This document shows, in pieces, positions 1 through 10,430 of a DNA stretch of 64,000 bases. The notes under the pieces were generated by a model that saw only the letters and a list, made by a program, of their open reading frames with translations, was not told where the DNA came from and searched no databases. Positions within the stretch are counted from its first letter, which is position 1; each line of letters starts with the position of its first letter. The position numbers and the translations under genes are program-made. Source of the stretch: Notospermus geniculatus (Eukaryota > Nemertea > Pilidiophora > Heteronemertea > Lineidae); NCBI GenBank assembly GCA_002633025.1, contig NMRB01000109.1, forward strand, positions 335,851 through 399,850, written 5' to 3'.

Positions 1-683
1 CAATACCCGTACATTTAGGCCAAAAAGGATAACCTGCATAAGCTAGATTCATACTTCTCCGTTTTGCGCTTTGCGCTTGTCCGTTCCCAATGTTTATCTG
101 TTGTATCAACAATAAAATTACTTTTTCTACCACGCACTCACATAGGAAACGACATAGGAAACGTCCGTCGAGCACCGTGTGCTGAAAATATGATCGCGCG
201 TTGGACGCACACGCAGGCGTCGGAAGGGTGATACAAGCGTTCGTCCACTTTAATACCTATAGGAGACCAATTTTTCAGCTTGTTTCAAAATAGGCCTATT
301 GGATACCATTTTAAACGTCTTTAAATTTTGAGCATAACAGTACAAAAATCATCAAAATCGGACCAGAAATAAGAAAGATATTGGACTCTAAAGTTTTGGG
401 CTTTTGAAGGTTTTCTGCACAAGGAAACCAACCTGTACCGGTGGTGACGTCAGGTCACGTGGGTTTGTTTACATGCATTTAGTCAGTTAACATGCAGGCT
501 GTACCCCATTGTCAAAATTAGCATTGCGCAGCTTTGCGCCAGGGTCAGTACCCCATTGTAGCATATGGTCTTTTAGAAAACAACATAAGCTACATGTACG
601 TCATATTAGTGTTCTTTGTGCGTGCTATTGCCAGGAAAGGAATCCCGGGCCTTTGAAGCGGTCTGTTGGGGTGATTTCCAACA
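1..683. other. Intergenic, no gene recognised
   Basis: No open frame with a recognisable domain and no convincing exon was seen on either strand. The sequence is unique-looking and moderately AT-rich, ending at the TA that flanks the next element. Confidence 0.5.
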
Positions 684-685
684 TA

Positions 686-946
686 GGCCAGGCCGCGAAT
701 TTTTTTTCCTAACCGGTGTAGATTCCTAACCAGTATATCCATTACGAAATGAAATTAACGAAGTGAATGGCGGATTAATGATAGGGTAAGTGTAAGGGTT
801 AGGGTTAGGGTCAGGGTTAGTTTTGGGAGTAGTATTAGGATGAGGGTTCAGATTAGGATTAGGATTAGGTTTTGCTATACAGGTTAGGAAAAAAAGTTGG
901 TCGTAATGGATATATTGGTTAGGAAAAAAAAGTTCGCGGCCAGGCC
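686..946. mobile_element. TIR MITE with TA target duplication
   Basis: The two ends are inverted copies beginning GGCCWGGCCGCGAA, followed by a T-run, CCTAACC and TATATCCATTACGA. The element is flanked by TA on both sides (684-685 and 947-948), as in Tc1/mariner-type insertions. The 261-bp length leaves no room for a transposase. The core is a TTAGGG-like tract. Confidence 0.7.
784..870 (+). repeat. Interstitial telomere-like (TTAGGG) tract inside a MITE
   Basis: The core of the 686-946 element contains GGGTTAGGGTTAGGGTCAGGG followed by degenerate variants (GATTAGGATTAGGATTAGG). Its position between the two inverted ends suggests it belongs to the element rather than marking a chromosome end. 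Confidence 0.6.
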
Positions 947-948
947 TA

Positions 949-1653
949 CTGTCGCTTGAAGTGACGATTTCGACAGTTAACTGAGAGTTGCCCCCAAATA
1001 ATTACCACAACTTTGTGCGTTTGAGTCAAACTCACTAGAATATACCCAGAAAGAATTTTTATCACGCTAGGTTTTACCAGAAATTTCGCAAAAACCGAGA
1101 GGGCTATTTTCGTCGAAATCAAAACGGCGTCGGCTTGTGTATCACGCCCGGTCAGTGAATGGTCCAAACTCAACGGTCGGTTTCTTTCAATAAATTGTAG
1201 AAATTTAAAAACTAAGCCCGGTAGTATCTCTGCTATGTTAGACGGTTGATATTTATTTGGATTTTCTAACAGGAAATATGTACGTGAGCAGAATACGATT
1301 AAATATGGCGGCCGGAAGTTCTCCTGTAGCTAACTTTAATGAACAATATATTATTTTGCCCCATTTTTCACTCTGAACGCCGAATGTCGAGCCGAAACGG
1401 TAGCGAAGGGATTATGTGTCGTCGCCATAGAAATATATTAAAAGCCATTCAGTCCACAGTCCTATGTTAATTTCATGTTGAACCGAATAGTGTTTTTCTT
1501 CTGGGCCGATTGTTGAATCATCGTTGCATCGCTACGATCGGTTAGCCAACCGAGACCATGACAACGGAACATCGCGCAAATAAAAATTAAATCAAAATCT
1601 CATTCATTCAGTTTAGCGACTGCTGCTCTGAGGGGACACACCTTCATGTCATA
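949..1653. other. Upstream region of the DEG/ENaC-type exon
   Basis: No exon was recognised. This stretch would hold the promoter and 5'UTR of the + strand channel gene if 1654 is its start; no TATA box or initiator can be singled out with confidence. Confidence 0.3.
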
Positions 1654-1784
1654 ATGTCTGACCGTAGTCGATCGTCAAAAAGGACTTTGGGACATAAAGT
1701 TTTAGACAATTTCAAAGAATACACACAGAACTCAACATTTCATGGGGTGAGATACATTTCAGAAGCGTCGACTGCATTAGGTCG
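1654..1784 (+). CDS. First coding exon of a DEG/ENaC/ASIC-type sodium channel (partial)
   Basis: This family forms amiloride-sensitive trimeric cation channels with two membrane segments and short cytosolic ends. The exon opens with ATG at 1654 and encodes 43 residues plus two bases, ending at a strong donor (CG|gtaagtg). The protein ends with NFKEYTQNSTFHGVRYISEA, which matches the conserved N-terminal cytosolic motif of the family: an ENT/NST-F-HG-x-x-x-I stretch just before TM1, where the His-Gly pair is the known gating motif. The 3' phase is 2. I could not find the TM1 exon or any later exon (for example the cysteine-rich ectodomain) within the window, so the gene is either split by long transposon-rich introns, truncated, or misassembled. 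The call rests on one short motif in the right position, so it is moderately secure. Confidence 0.58.
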
Positions 1785-1910
1785 GTAAGTGAAGCCGTAT
1801 TCAAAAGTAATGGCAATAATTGTTTCCCCCCTATTTCTACATGTACTATGTGTCACGCAAAAAGAAAAAAATATATGTACATGTATATACCGGTATTATG
1901 TGAGCTCAGG

Positions 1911-2515
1911 CTCGATTTTTAGCTCACCATGTGAGCTAACAGCGTCCGTCATCCCTTAACAGGGCACGTTTCGTAACTGCTGGAGCTATGTACCTGACAT
2001 TTTCCGTACATGTAACACTGGGTAAGATCTCCTTCCAGACCCAATTTCGGTCCTATCTGATTCTCGAAATGGCCAGCAGGGGGCAAAATGTGAAAACACA
2101 AAAACGGACTCTAACTCCCAAATGAATGGCTTGATTCTCACCAAATTTTTATTGTATGTGTATCTGATTAGGATGCATAATATTTCGGACGGATTTTAGA
2201 TTTTTAAATCTAAACCTCGTCTAAATCTAAAAGCCCCATTTTTAAATCTAAAACCCATACACTGTATCTTAAAATATACATATAGTTTTTAAGGTCACAG
2301 AGGTCAACGTTCCAAATTTCACTGTTTCTCCTTAACAGGGCACGTTTCGTAACTGCTAGGGCTATGGAGATGAAACTTTGTAAATATGTAACACTAGACA
2401 AGATTTTCTTCCAGACCAAATTTCAATCCAGTGTTATTCTTGGTATGACCTCCAGGGGGCAAAATGTGAAAACACTGCAGGAAACGTTTTGTAACTGTTG
2501 GAGCTAAGGACCAGG
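1911..2515. repeat. Dispersed repeat with two internal units
   Basis: It starts with TTTTTAGCTCACCATGTGAGC, a type of AGCTCA palindromic head common in marine invertebrate genomes. Two diverged units follow, each opening CCTTAACAGGGCACGTTTCG (about 1955 and 2331) and each ending in CAGGGGGCAAAATGTGAAAACAC-like sequence. A third fragment follows at about 2483. A related copy lies at 4765-5130. No coding capacity was seen. Confidence 0.55.
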
Positions 2516-2804
2516 GGTCGTATGCATAAAACATCTTAAGTGTAAAAGGTGCTGGGGACTTAACAGAGGTTTTCAACTTTGGGGAAATCTCGGAAAGTAC
2601 TACAGCTATCTTGTTGAGAATTTCATGGTTGACACTATGGTCCATATCATTGATCATGACTTAATATCAACCAGCTCCTTCTATTGTTTCACTACTTTCT
2701 GTAATTACTACTTTTGAATGCCTTAATTAGAAATTGCAGAAGGAATCAATATTTTCCGTAGAGACTTTGACTAAATATTCTTGGCATCATGTTGGATAAG
2801 ATTA

Positions 2805-3529
2805 TTTAAAGGGGAACTGACCACTTTGCCAGCCAAACTGGGCTACCTACACCTCAAAATGCCTTTTGATATCACTTCAGGACTCACAACAGTTTGATTT
2901 AAAAATCTCCACCCATTTTCGAAATAAACACCAAAATGTAATTTTCGAATTCAAATTTCCCGCTCAATTAGTGATGTCATTCAGAAAACCATATAATATA
3001 GTGACCATTGCAAAATGTGCTTTATCTGTATCTAAAACAGCTGGACAGAATATATTTCTAATGTCAACCACGTTGCCGTGATTGAAAATCAATAAGTTAG
3101 CCATGTGGGGATCTTTACACCTGAAATTCGGGTGAAAATTCAGAAATAATTGAAAATACCATATTTAGAGATTTCGATATCTTAGTCAATCTCGACAGTT
3201 TGTTGAATAATAATACCCTTCCTGAGGCAGTTAGTGTTTACTTTGGACTTTTCCTCCTAAATCAACACTTTGTGTCAGAAAGTGCGCTTGACAGGCTCTC
3301 CAGGATAAAGATTTGGTACATTTTACAATGGATGACTATAGAAATGGTTCTAGGTATGACATCACTAATTGAGCGGGAAATTTGAATTCTGAGAAATACA
3401 TTTTTGTGTGTAGTTTGAAAATGACCTGAGATTTTTTCACCAAGTTTTTGCCAGTTATAGAGTGGTGTCAAACCCATTTGGAACAGCAAAAATAGTCATT
3501 ATATTTGAAGGGGTCCGTTCCTCTTTAAA
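2805..3529. mobile_element. Foldback-type non-autonomous DNA element
   Basis: The ends are inverted: TTTAAAGGGGAACTGACC at the left and GGTCCGTTCCTCTTTAAA at the right. The inverted similarity continues far inward. For example, the left arm has GCTCAATTAGTGATGTCAT at about 2963 and the right arm its complement at about 3357. Arms of roughly 240 bp flank a short loop. No transposase reading frame is present. Confidence 0.65.
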
Positions 3530-3892
3530 GGAAAACAAACAACTTCCATCATGTCATGGGTTTTTTACGAAAGAAATATCTGTTTTTCTGCCTAGTTTAA
3601 ACTTTTTTCAAGTCTGAGCCACAGGCTTTTAAACATGATTACATGTGTTGACTGGCCAACAACAATACATGGGCCAAACCACTCATGGAGGGGGCAAGGG
3701 TGATGAATTTACTAATGTCGGGTGAACGTTTAAAGCCTGCACAAGTTTTTAAGGACAGTGACCTCATATTTCTGTCATGTTTTGACTAGACACACTGCTT
3801 GGAAAAATAACCACACAGGCACACAGAAGGAGACGTGCCCCTGTACATTTATCAATAAATAGAGCTTGTTTGACCATTACAAGCCGTTACAG
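3530..3892. other. Short unique spacer
   Basis: Nothing recognisable was seen between the foldback element and the target duplication of the MULE-like element. Confidence 0.4.
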
Positions 3893-3901
3893 CAGAGTAA
3901 C

Positions 3902-4602
3902 GCCGAATCGGTTAATGTCGTCCTGGGTATAACAGAAATATACCCAGGTTCAATGTCGTCCCACAAAACTATACTCTGGGTATAGTTCGATCTACAAAAG
4001 TATACCGAGGATTGGATACAGCACCTGAAGACGAGATTGTTCTTGAAAATGCCATATCACCATGTACAAGCATGACAAGTCGAAAAACATCTAGCGCCCG
4101 ACACGACGGGCACCATTTTAATATATCGTACCGACAGTCATCAAAGAATTTTTCGTGCCGTTTATCGTCACTCAAATCCACAATAGTACTCGCAGCACGG
4201 CTGATGTAATGTCGATGCGGACGTAGATGAACGTACGACACCGAACAAACATATGACGCAGATCGGCTCTGTTCGTTTGCTCATTTCTTTGAAAATGTGA
4301 GCTTAACTTGCGATAAGTTTGGACGATTGTGTTAAAGACAAAGGTTAACAGTTGACCCCTGCTATCGATGAGCACAAAACCTGACAATATTGACTGGTAT
4401 TTTGACGATGTTGATTGCAAAACTACCGTCTCAGTTGAAGCGAGAAACAAAATGGCGGCCATCCTAACTCGTACCCAGGCTCAAAACTACGGTACTGGGT
4501 ATACTTTTGTAGATCAAACTATACCCAGAGTATAGTTTTGTGGGACGACATTGAACCTGGGTATATTTGTGTTATACCCAGGACGACATTAACCGATTCG
4601 GC
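3902..4602. mobile_element. Non-autonomous MULE-like element with 9-bp TSD
   Basis: The element starts GCCGAATCGGTTAATGTCG and ends with its exact inverted complement. The terminal inverted repeats run about 105 bp (3902-4006 and 4497-4602), with very few mismatches. CAGAGTAAC flanks it on both sides (3893-3901 and 4603-4611), a perfect 9-bp direct repeat. Long terminal repeats plus a 9-bp target duplication are the signature of Mutator-like elements. The roughly 490-bp interior carries no transposase. It includes an ATGGCGGCCAT-containing stretch that resembles an animal gene's start region, so capture of host DNA is possible but unproven. Confidence 0.82.
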
Positions 4603-4764
4603 CAGAGTAACAGGCAGGGACCACTGTCCTCCATCTGGGAGAACTGGTTAGTCCAGTCCATTCCACTTCGCACAATAGCAATTTAGGCCTACTGCCAAAA
4701 GGCTATTTAGTGCAGCCCTTGGATAAAACAGAAACTTGAGAAATCTTACTGTACAAATGATGTA

Positions 4765-5130
4765 TTTTTAGCTCAGCTGACCAAAGGTCAGCGGAGCTAG
4801 TCAAATAGGTATTCAGTGGCGCCAGTGTGTCAGTCCATCTGTCAAACTATGCCCGACGTTTTGTAACCGTAATAGCTAGACTCCAAATTACATCTGAAGG
4901 TAACCCTTGGTGAACTCTCCTCGGAAACAAAACATGAACGCAATTTGACCTATATTAGGCGCACCAGGGGGCGTTTTGTGTAAAATGAAATATTGCAATA
5001 TCTCAGCCCCTATGATAGCCTAATTATGAAGACAAAAAGTGATGGGATAGATAGCTTGATATTTTCTACATCAGTTCAAATGGAATTTAATGCCAGATCT
5101 GTTCACCAGGGGGCGCTATTTAACAAAATA
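4765..5130. repeat. Second copy of the AGCTCA-headed dispersed repeat
   Basis: It opens TTTTTAGCTCAGCTGACC and has GACGTTTTGTAACCGTAATAGCTA, a diverged match to the unit core at 1955 and 2331, followed by CAGGGGGCG. Orientation is the same as the copy at 1911. Confidence 0.5.
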
Positions 5131-5313
5131 AAAAACAGGGGTATTTGAATTTTCGCGCCTTTTGCGCCAGCGTATCATTTGCCAGTGCCTGACGTCATCA
5201 TCATTGGAATTCACAGCCAAGGCCAGGAGTCTGCATTCAGCAGTTCAATCGCCTAATTCGAAGGAGTTCAGCACATTTCAACAATGAGACGCTAGGTGAG
5301 TTCTTTTTTTCAT

Positions 5314-5706
5314 TGTAAGAACCTAATGACGCAATAATTACCAATTAAATGACCCTGGCATTGGGAGTTTCGACAGTTGATCGCTTGCTCTGCCCTCGGC
5401 TCTCACAGTGAATAAGTAATAAGGCGGATGTCTCGTCACTGGGTTGATTCTGATAACGTCACGCAAGCTGTGGTCGTCTTGTAGAGGGTTCTTCACTCTT
5501 GCCGTTGGAGCATTCGACGACACTGGACAACTCTGGGGTTTGATGGAATTCCGTTTTTATTATGGGATAAAACGAAGATGTCAACTGTTACACGCCGTGA
5601 TTTTTCAAGAACTAACACATGGTCGCCGCGCCTGCGCAGACAGCCAGGAACAACATTATAATTATCATAAACACAAACACCGGAACTAACAAACGACCGT
5701 ACTACA
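5314..5706 (-). mobile_element. 3' LTR of a gag-only LTR retroelement
   Basis: Read on the minus strand, a purine run TAAGGGGGAGGAGA (about 5707-5720) sits immediately before TGTAGTACGG. This is the expected arrangement of polypurine tract and 3' LTR start. The proposed LTR ends TTCTTACA, so it begins TGTA and ends TACA as LTRs usually do, and it contains an AATAAA-type signal (CCATAATAAAA). It is 393 bp. The matching 5' LTR was not found on the other side of gag, so the boundary call rests on the tract and termini alone. Confidence 0.6.
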
Positions 5707-6009
5707 TCTCCTCCCCCTTAAAAACAAGAGGATGCAAACTTGAACCTGTTGAATATTCTGAAGTTCAGACAACACAATGTTAAGGCCAATGACTGTACGG
5801 GTTCAACACGGAGATAATAACCTTGAAGTTCCTCCAAATAATTTTCTGAAAAATGCACCCTGTAATGTAGGCCTGTATTATTCAGCAGTCCAACTTAATA
5901 TATACATCACACAGGGCTATAACCTCAGAGTAACACAATATAACTCAAACTTGATGAACACAAATATACACATGTAAAATGACTCGAGGGTTAGCAACCC
6001 CTTAGAAAT

Positions 6010-7128
6010 TCAATCACTTTTTTCAGTTTCAATCAAATTCTCAGCCTTTTCAGTCTCCTCAGTCTTTTTACGCTCAGATTTACGCGGGCAATCCCATCGT
6101 TTATGGCCCAATTCTCCACAAGAAAAACAAGCGTCAGTGTATCGACCACCTGGTTTCGGTTTCTTCTTATCAAACTTGTCAGGCTTATTTGACTTATCGG
6201 AATTGGTATCACCCTCCTTTTCCGGACTTTCCTTTGAATCTGATGGACCCCGGCCCGTTTGCCTTCGGTCTCCAGCTAGTTGTCTTTCTAGTATATAAGT
6301 ATCAGCGAACTTAGCAATTTCGAACAATGGGTCCTTATCTTTTTCGACCAGCTTGAGATGCAATGTCTCATCTCCAACGGTTGAGATAAATTGATCCACT
6401 GGCATCTTTCGGAATATTTTTGCAGCCTCCGGATTTGATTTAATCGTTTCCGACGGATTCAGCCAATAATTAAAATAGATTTCCAAACGTGCAGCAAAGT
6501 CGAGGAAACTATCACTCCTCAACTTGGTCTCACTCCGAAACTTGGTACGGTAGGAGGACTGAGTCAAACGATACCGCAAGAATATCGCACCTTTCACTTT
6601 ATCATAGTCCGCCCTCTCAGCCTGAGGGACAGCGAAGTATGCTGACTGCGCATTGCCGGTCAAGAACGGCTCCAACGCTACGCACCAGTCCTCTTTCTTA
6701 ATCTCATGTCTCCTCGCGATATTCTCAAATGTCTGAAACCACAATATTATGTCGTCCTTCTCCTCAATTTTCGAAAGCTCCTTGACAGGAATATAATCAC
6801 GTTTTTTCGGCTTCGGTATTTTATCAACAATGTCCTGAACAGATCGTAAAGGAATGGCGTTCTTCTGCTCTCGTTCCTTGTCAAGTTGCCAAATCAATTC
6901 CTTGAGAAATTCTCTATCAATTCCAGTAGCGCTGGCACCAGTAACAGGACCACCAATGACTCCAGGCATGCCAGGCAATACACCTAGTACTCCTTCAATT
7001 TGAGCTAGTGCATCGATTTTCCCTTCTTTATCCTTAAAATCTTTGGGATCCAAGCCATTTTCCACACAAAGAACATCGATGTAAAGGCCTGAACCCACTG
7101 TCGCGTTTTGCCGCCGCGGTTTCATCAC
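6010..7128 (-). CDS. Retroelement Gag polyprotein with SCAN-like capsid and one zinc knuckle
   Basis: The 372-aa product would form the particle of a Ty3/gypsy-type LTR retroelement and package its RNA. Residues about 110-265 read as a capsid-like helical region (…ILWFQTFENIAR…, LEPFLTGNAQSAYFAV, DYDKVKGAIFLRYRLTQ). This pattern is shared with vertebrate SCAN domains and the Gmr1-like gag from which SCAN derives. A charged Lys/Asp linker follows, then a CX2CX4HX4C knuckle (CFSCGELGHKRWDC) near residues 335-348. The ATG at 7128 is the first in the frame, and the frame ends in TGA at 6010. Only about 300 bp separate the stop from the polypurine tract, so protease, reverse transcriptase and integrase are absent. 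It is a gag-only (TR-GAG-like) copy or an internally deleted one. The open frame is intact across 372 codons, so it is young, still selected, or both. Confidence 0.85.
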   Translation of the reverse strand: MMKPRRQNATVGSGLYIDVLCVENGLDPKDFKDKEGKIDALAQIEGVLGVLPGMPGVIGGPVTGASATGIDREFLKELIWQLDKEREQKNAIPLRSVQDIVDKIPKPKKRDYIPVKELSKIEEKDDIILWFQTFENIARRHEIKKEDWCVALEPFLTGNAQSAYFAVPQAERADYDKVKGAIFLRYRLTQSSYRTKFRSETKLRSDSFLDFAARLEIYFNYWLNPSETIKSNPEAAKIFRKMPVDQFISTVGDETLHLKLVEKDKDPLFEIAKFADTYILERQLAGDRRQTGRGPSDSKESPEKEGDTNSDKSNKPDKFDKKKPKPGGRYTDACFSCGELGHKRWDCPRKSERKKTEETEKAENLIETEKSD

Positions 7129-7850
7129 TGCCCGACAAATCCTTTGTTATTTTCTCGGTCCGCTGCATTTTAACAAAGCATTTTCTGCCGGTGCGTTTTC
7201 CCGCTGCGCGAAAACGCGTCAGTGGGTTCGGACCTTAAGTGTTTGTGTACCGACTCAAAGCAGTTTTTACTGGCTTAGTGTCAGACATGATGGTCGACGA
7301 AGTTGGGGTCGGTGCCAAGCACCAGTACAAAAGAAGCAAGCACACAAACGTAACTGTCGGTTGCAAATTCAACATCAGCACAGTTCAAATTAGCTGCACA
7401 GTGATGACACAGTTCAGTTCACAATTGACAATAACAGCAGCAGTAGTTCATGTTCAAATCAAACGAGCCAAAAGGTGCAGAAATTGCAACAACCGTCAAT
7501 TAGCCTCCGGTTAGCCTAGCCCACAGGTTCAGGCAAGAATAGGTCACAGAAAGAAAGTTCCACTAGGCTAACCTGCTAACCAACCACTATCAGCTGGGAA
7601 GCTGAATGCATGTATATTACGGGCGAATGCGCACAGTGTCCGTATGCACACAGGGTATGTGCTTACCCTACTAAAAATGTGTCTGAGGTGGATGAAAGGT
7701 GTTAAAAGGTGTTTTAGGGTGTTTATGTGGTGTGCCAATGGTGTTCTATGGTGATTTAGGGGTGTGCTGTGGTGGGACCATGCATGTCCTGTGGTGGAAC
7801 AAGTGGTGTCAAGGGTGTTCAGGGGTATCCAATGGTGGATGCAATGGGCC
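7129..7850. other. 5' flank of the gag element, no LTR found
   Basis: The sequence directly upstream of gag should contain a primer binding site and 5' LTR. No sequence matching the 5314-5706 LTR was seen, and no TGG-starting primer site could be assigned. From about 7690 the strand carries GTGGTG-rich sequence that is the inverted complement of the adjacent minisatellite. Confidence 0.45.
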
Positions 7851-8182
7851 ACCACAGGACACCTGAGACCACCACAGAACACCACTGACCGTACCACCTC
7901 ATAGATATGGGGCACCACAGGACACCTCAGACCACCATAGAACAGCACTGACTGTACCACCACATAGACATGGGGCACCACAGTACACCTGAGACCACCA
8001 CAGAACACCACTGAGTGTACCACCTCATAGATATGGGGTACCACAGGACACCTCAGACCACCATAGAACACCACTGACTGTACCACCACATAGATATGGT
8101 GTACCACAGGACACCGCAGACCACCATAGAACACCAGTGACGCTACCACCACAGAGATGTTGGGCACCACAGGACACCACTG
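7851..8182. repeat. 63-bp minisatellite with a 126-bp higher-order pattern
   Basis: ACCACAGGACACC recurs at 7851, 7914, 7977 (ACCACAGTACACC), 8040, 8103 and 8166, a period of exactly 63 bp with five full units and a partial one. Alternate units differ consistently (CTGAGACCACCACAG versus CTCAGACCACCATAG; CCTCATAGATATGG versus CCACATAGACATGG), so the real repeat is a 126-bp dimer. Upstream 7690-7850 holds the complementary GGTGTTCTATGGTG and GTCCTGTGGTGG, so the strand can fold back. Confidence 0.8.
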
Positions 8183-9002
8183 TACATCCTCAGGAAAGCT
8201 TCCTTAGTTGCAAACTGCGTGAAAATTATGAAAGCACTCCAAAATGTTCCCAAATTATATGAAAAACATCTTTTCTGGCAAGTTTAATAACGTTTTAATA
8301 AAAGATAATCATAAGATATCACAATTCAGAAGGTGAGAATGAAAAAGCCTTGTAAAAAACTTTCTCCATTGATAAAAAATCCTGGACTTGAATATTCTGC
8401 TTTGTAAATCTATAAGATTCTGGCCCCTATAGACATTAATCATTTCTGATGTTGGTTACAGTTGATCTGCAATTTTGAGCGAGAATGTGGTGCTAATAAT
8501 TTTGACTAAAAACCAAATTAATGTTAAAACGTAAAACATACACTTTCAGAGCAATCTCGTCACCTGTCAAAAACTTTACAAGTCTTGACAAGTAACTTTA
8601 TCATGTGATATGATGATTATCATAAGTGGATCACAATATTTAAGTGGGTCTGACAAATAGGTCAAGCGGACATTACAATACATGTCTGCAACCTGATGGA
8701 GAAGTCATGTACTGATTACAATACATGTACATGCAGTGCTCACACCATGCAGACAACTTTGGAATCAATCAATCAATTTTCAGCTGACCTGACTGATGAC
8801 GAAATGGTATCAATTGCTTGTCTAGCAACAAGCCAGTAGGGAAAGGGAAATGTCGTCACTTTAGGATATTATAATCGGTTGCCGAGCCGGACCTGCATGT
8901 AATTCAGCTGACAGAGTTGTTCATTATGATGTCATGTGTCAAAGTAGGCCTATTTAGACATACCGGTACTCAGTGAAGAGCTAGTGCATTTTATTTACTC
9001 AC
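8183..9002. other. Sequence 3' of the LAMP exons, terminal exon not found
   Basis: The LAMP gene should continue here on the minus strand with its membrane-spanning and GYxxΦ tail exon. No hydrophobic stretch followed by a short basic tail could be found in phase. The region is AT-rich and otherwise featureless. Confidence 0.4.
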
Positions 9003-9170
9003 CATTTCCACTGAAGTTTCCATCAACGCTGTACACTTGGACTTTCAACTCGTCGAAGGTCAAGGTGACATTATCGGTGACCTTGCGGGCAATGGGAGAG
9101 TTGCACTCGAAGAAGGTGGTGTTTGAGGACATGGTCAGGTTGAAGTTGTAGTTTTCCACATGCTGCTTGG
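9003..9170 (-). CDS. LAMP-type glycoprotein, exon 4 (end of luminal domain)
   Basis: The exon encodes 56 residues, in phase 1 at both ends (acceptor cttcag|CC, donor AATG|gtgagt). It carries FECNSPIARKVTDNVTLTF and DELKVQVYSVDGNFSGNG. This matches the second half of a LAMP luminal domain, where the chain runs into 'VQAF.V..GNFS..' before the last cysteine and the membrane segment. NLT, NTT, NVT and NFS are N-glycosylation sequons, as expected for heavily glycosylated lysosomal membrane proteins. The following exon with the membrane span and sorting tail was not located. Confidence 0.85.
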
Positions 9171-9373
9171 CTGAAGTAGAAGAGAAGAGTCTGTAGTACA
9201 CAGAATGTGATAGAAACATAGAAACTACATGTACCCCTAGAATTTTTCAGGGATGACCTGCTCAGTAAAATGTACTTGATGTATAGCCATTAATTTACAT
9301 GTACTGACACAGGATATACAGGTATGCAAATACATACATGTCATGCATGCACATGTACGTGTACAGCAGCCAG

Positions 9374-9678
9374 CAGGGATTCCGCCAGAGGGGGGGGCAA
9401 GGGGGGCAGGAGCCCCCCTTTCATGATCTGAAGGGGCATGCCCCCCCCCCCTTAAATTGCAGAGCAGTGTCTTTAAATTGCCCTTATTTTCATTCAAGAG
9501 ATACAACAGTTGAACAAAGATCTGTACACAGGAAGTTTTAAGCTCTGGAATGCTTGGAAAATGCATCTCCAGCCTTCTGGGGAAAAAAATTTCTGGGGAG
9601 GGCCCCCAGACCCCCACTTCGGCCGGAGGCACCCGGATTGTGCCCCCCTCCTAAATATTTTTTCTGGCGGAAACCCTG
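9374..9678. mobile_element. hAT-like MITE
   Basis: The ends are CAGGGATTCCGCCAGA and TCTGGCGGAAACCCTG. These are inverted copies with the CAGGG-type terminus typical of hAT elements. The interior contains long G and C runs and no transposase. A clean 8-bp target duplication was not visible (GCAGCCAG versus GCCAGATG). Confidence 0.6.
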
Positions 9679-10296
9679 GCCAGATGTTAAGTACTGTACA
9701 AGCATCCAAACAGAGGCAAACTCACTGTGCAAAACACACTGTACATGTACATAAAATCTAAATCACATTTCCATTGCCCAAAGGACAGGGTCAAAAACTT
9801 GCCACCTCTCCCTGATTTGCCCCCCCCCCCCCACAAGTCGAATGCTTACTAATCCAAACTCAACTTTTTAATGGGCTGTTCAAGAAATTTTCATGGCAAG
9901 CACTGCCACACAATAGACGACCTATCAATATGCCTCATTTCAACCTACAAGTGGGCCTCTTCTCTGAAAAATTTCCTTTTTTTCACACTTCAGTCCAGAC
10001 TTGTTGAAAGAACCAATAGGCCGTGTCTGTACTAAGTCAGTACAACTACCGGTGCATGACAAAACACACAATACAATGTACATCACTGTTTTTGAAAACA
10101 CCATAGGTCGTGGTGTACAATTTCTCATGCATAAAGGATTATTTCATCATGGAATAGAACTTGACCTAGATATCATTTCAGAACAATAAATGTGAGACAC
10201 ATGACAGATCAGGTAGTGTGGTCATGTGCCTCTATGGTAACATGGCCCTATGAACCCAAGGCTACCTCAATGCCACAACCGATAGGCCTGATTTTT

Positions 10297-10430
10297 CCAC
10301 GGTACAATATTATTGCACAATATGGGGCCCAAAATGGGTGTCATGTGCTTCTGGTATAATGGATGGGAGAAAGATTAGTAATAATATTGTCCATTTCGAT
10401 CCTCATATTGTGCAATAATATTGCACGTGG
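10297..10430. repeat. Short inverted-repeat element in a LAMP intron
   Basis: CCACGGTACAATATTATTGC and its near-complement (…GCAATAATATTGCACGTGG) flank a core of about 80 bp. It can form a hairpin and looks like a small MITE; no clear target duplication was seen. Confidence 0.55.

Noticed and set aside
5444-5689. A + strand protein-coding gene over the LTR
   Set aside because: It lies antisense to the LTR and polypurine tract and has no domain.
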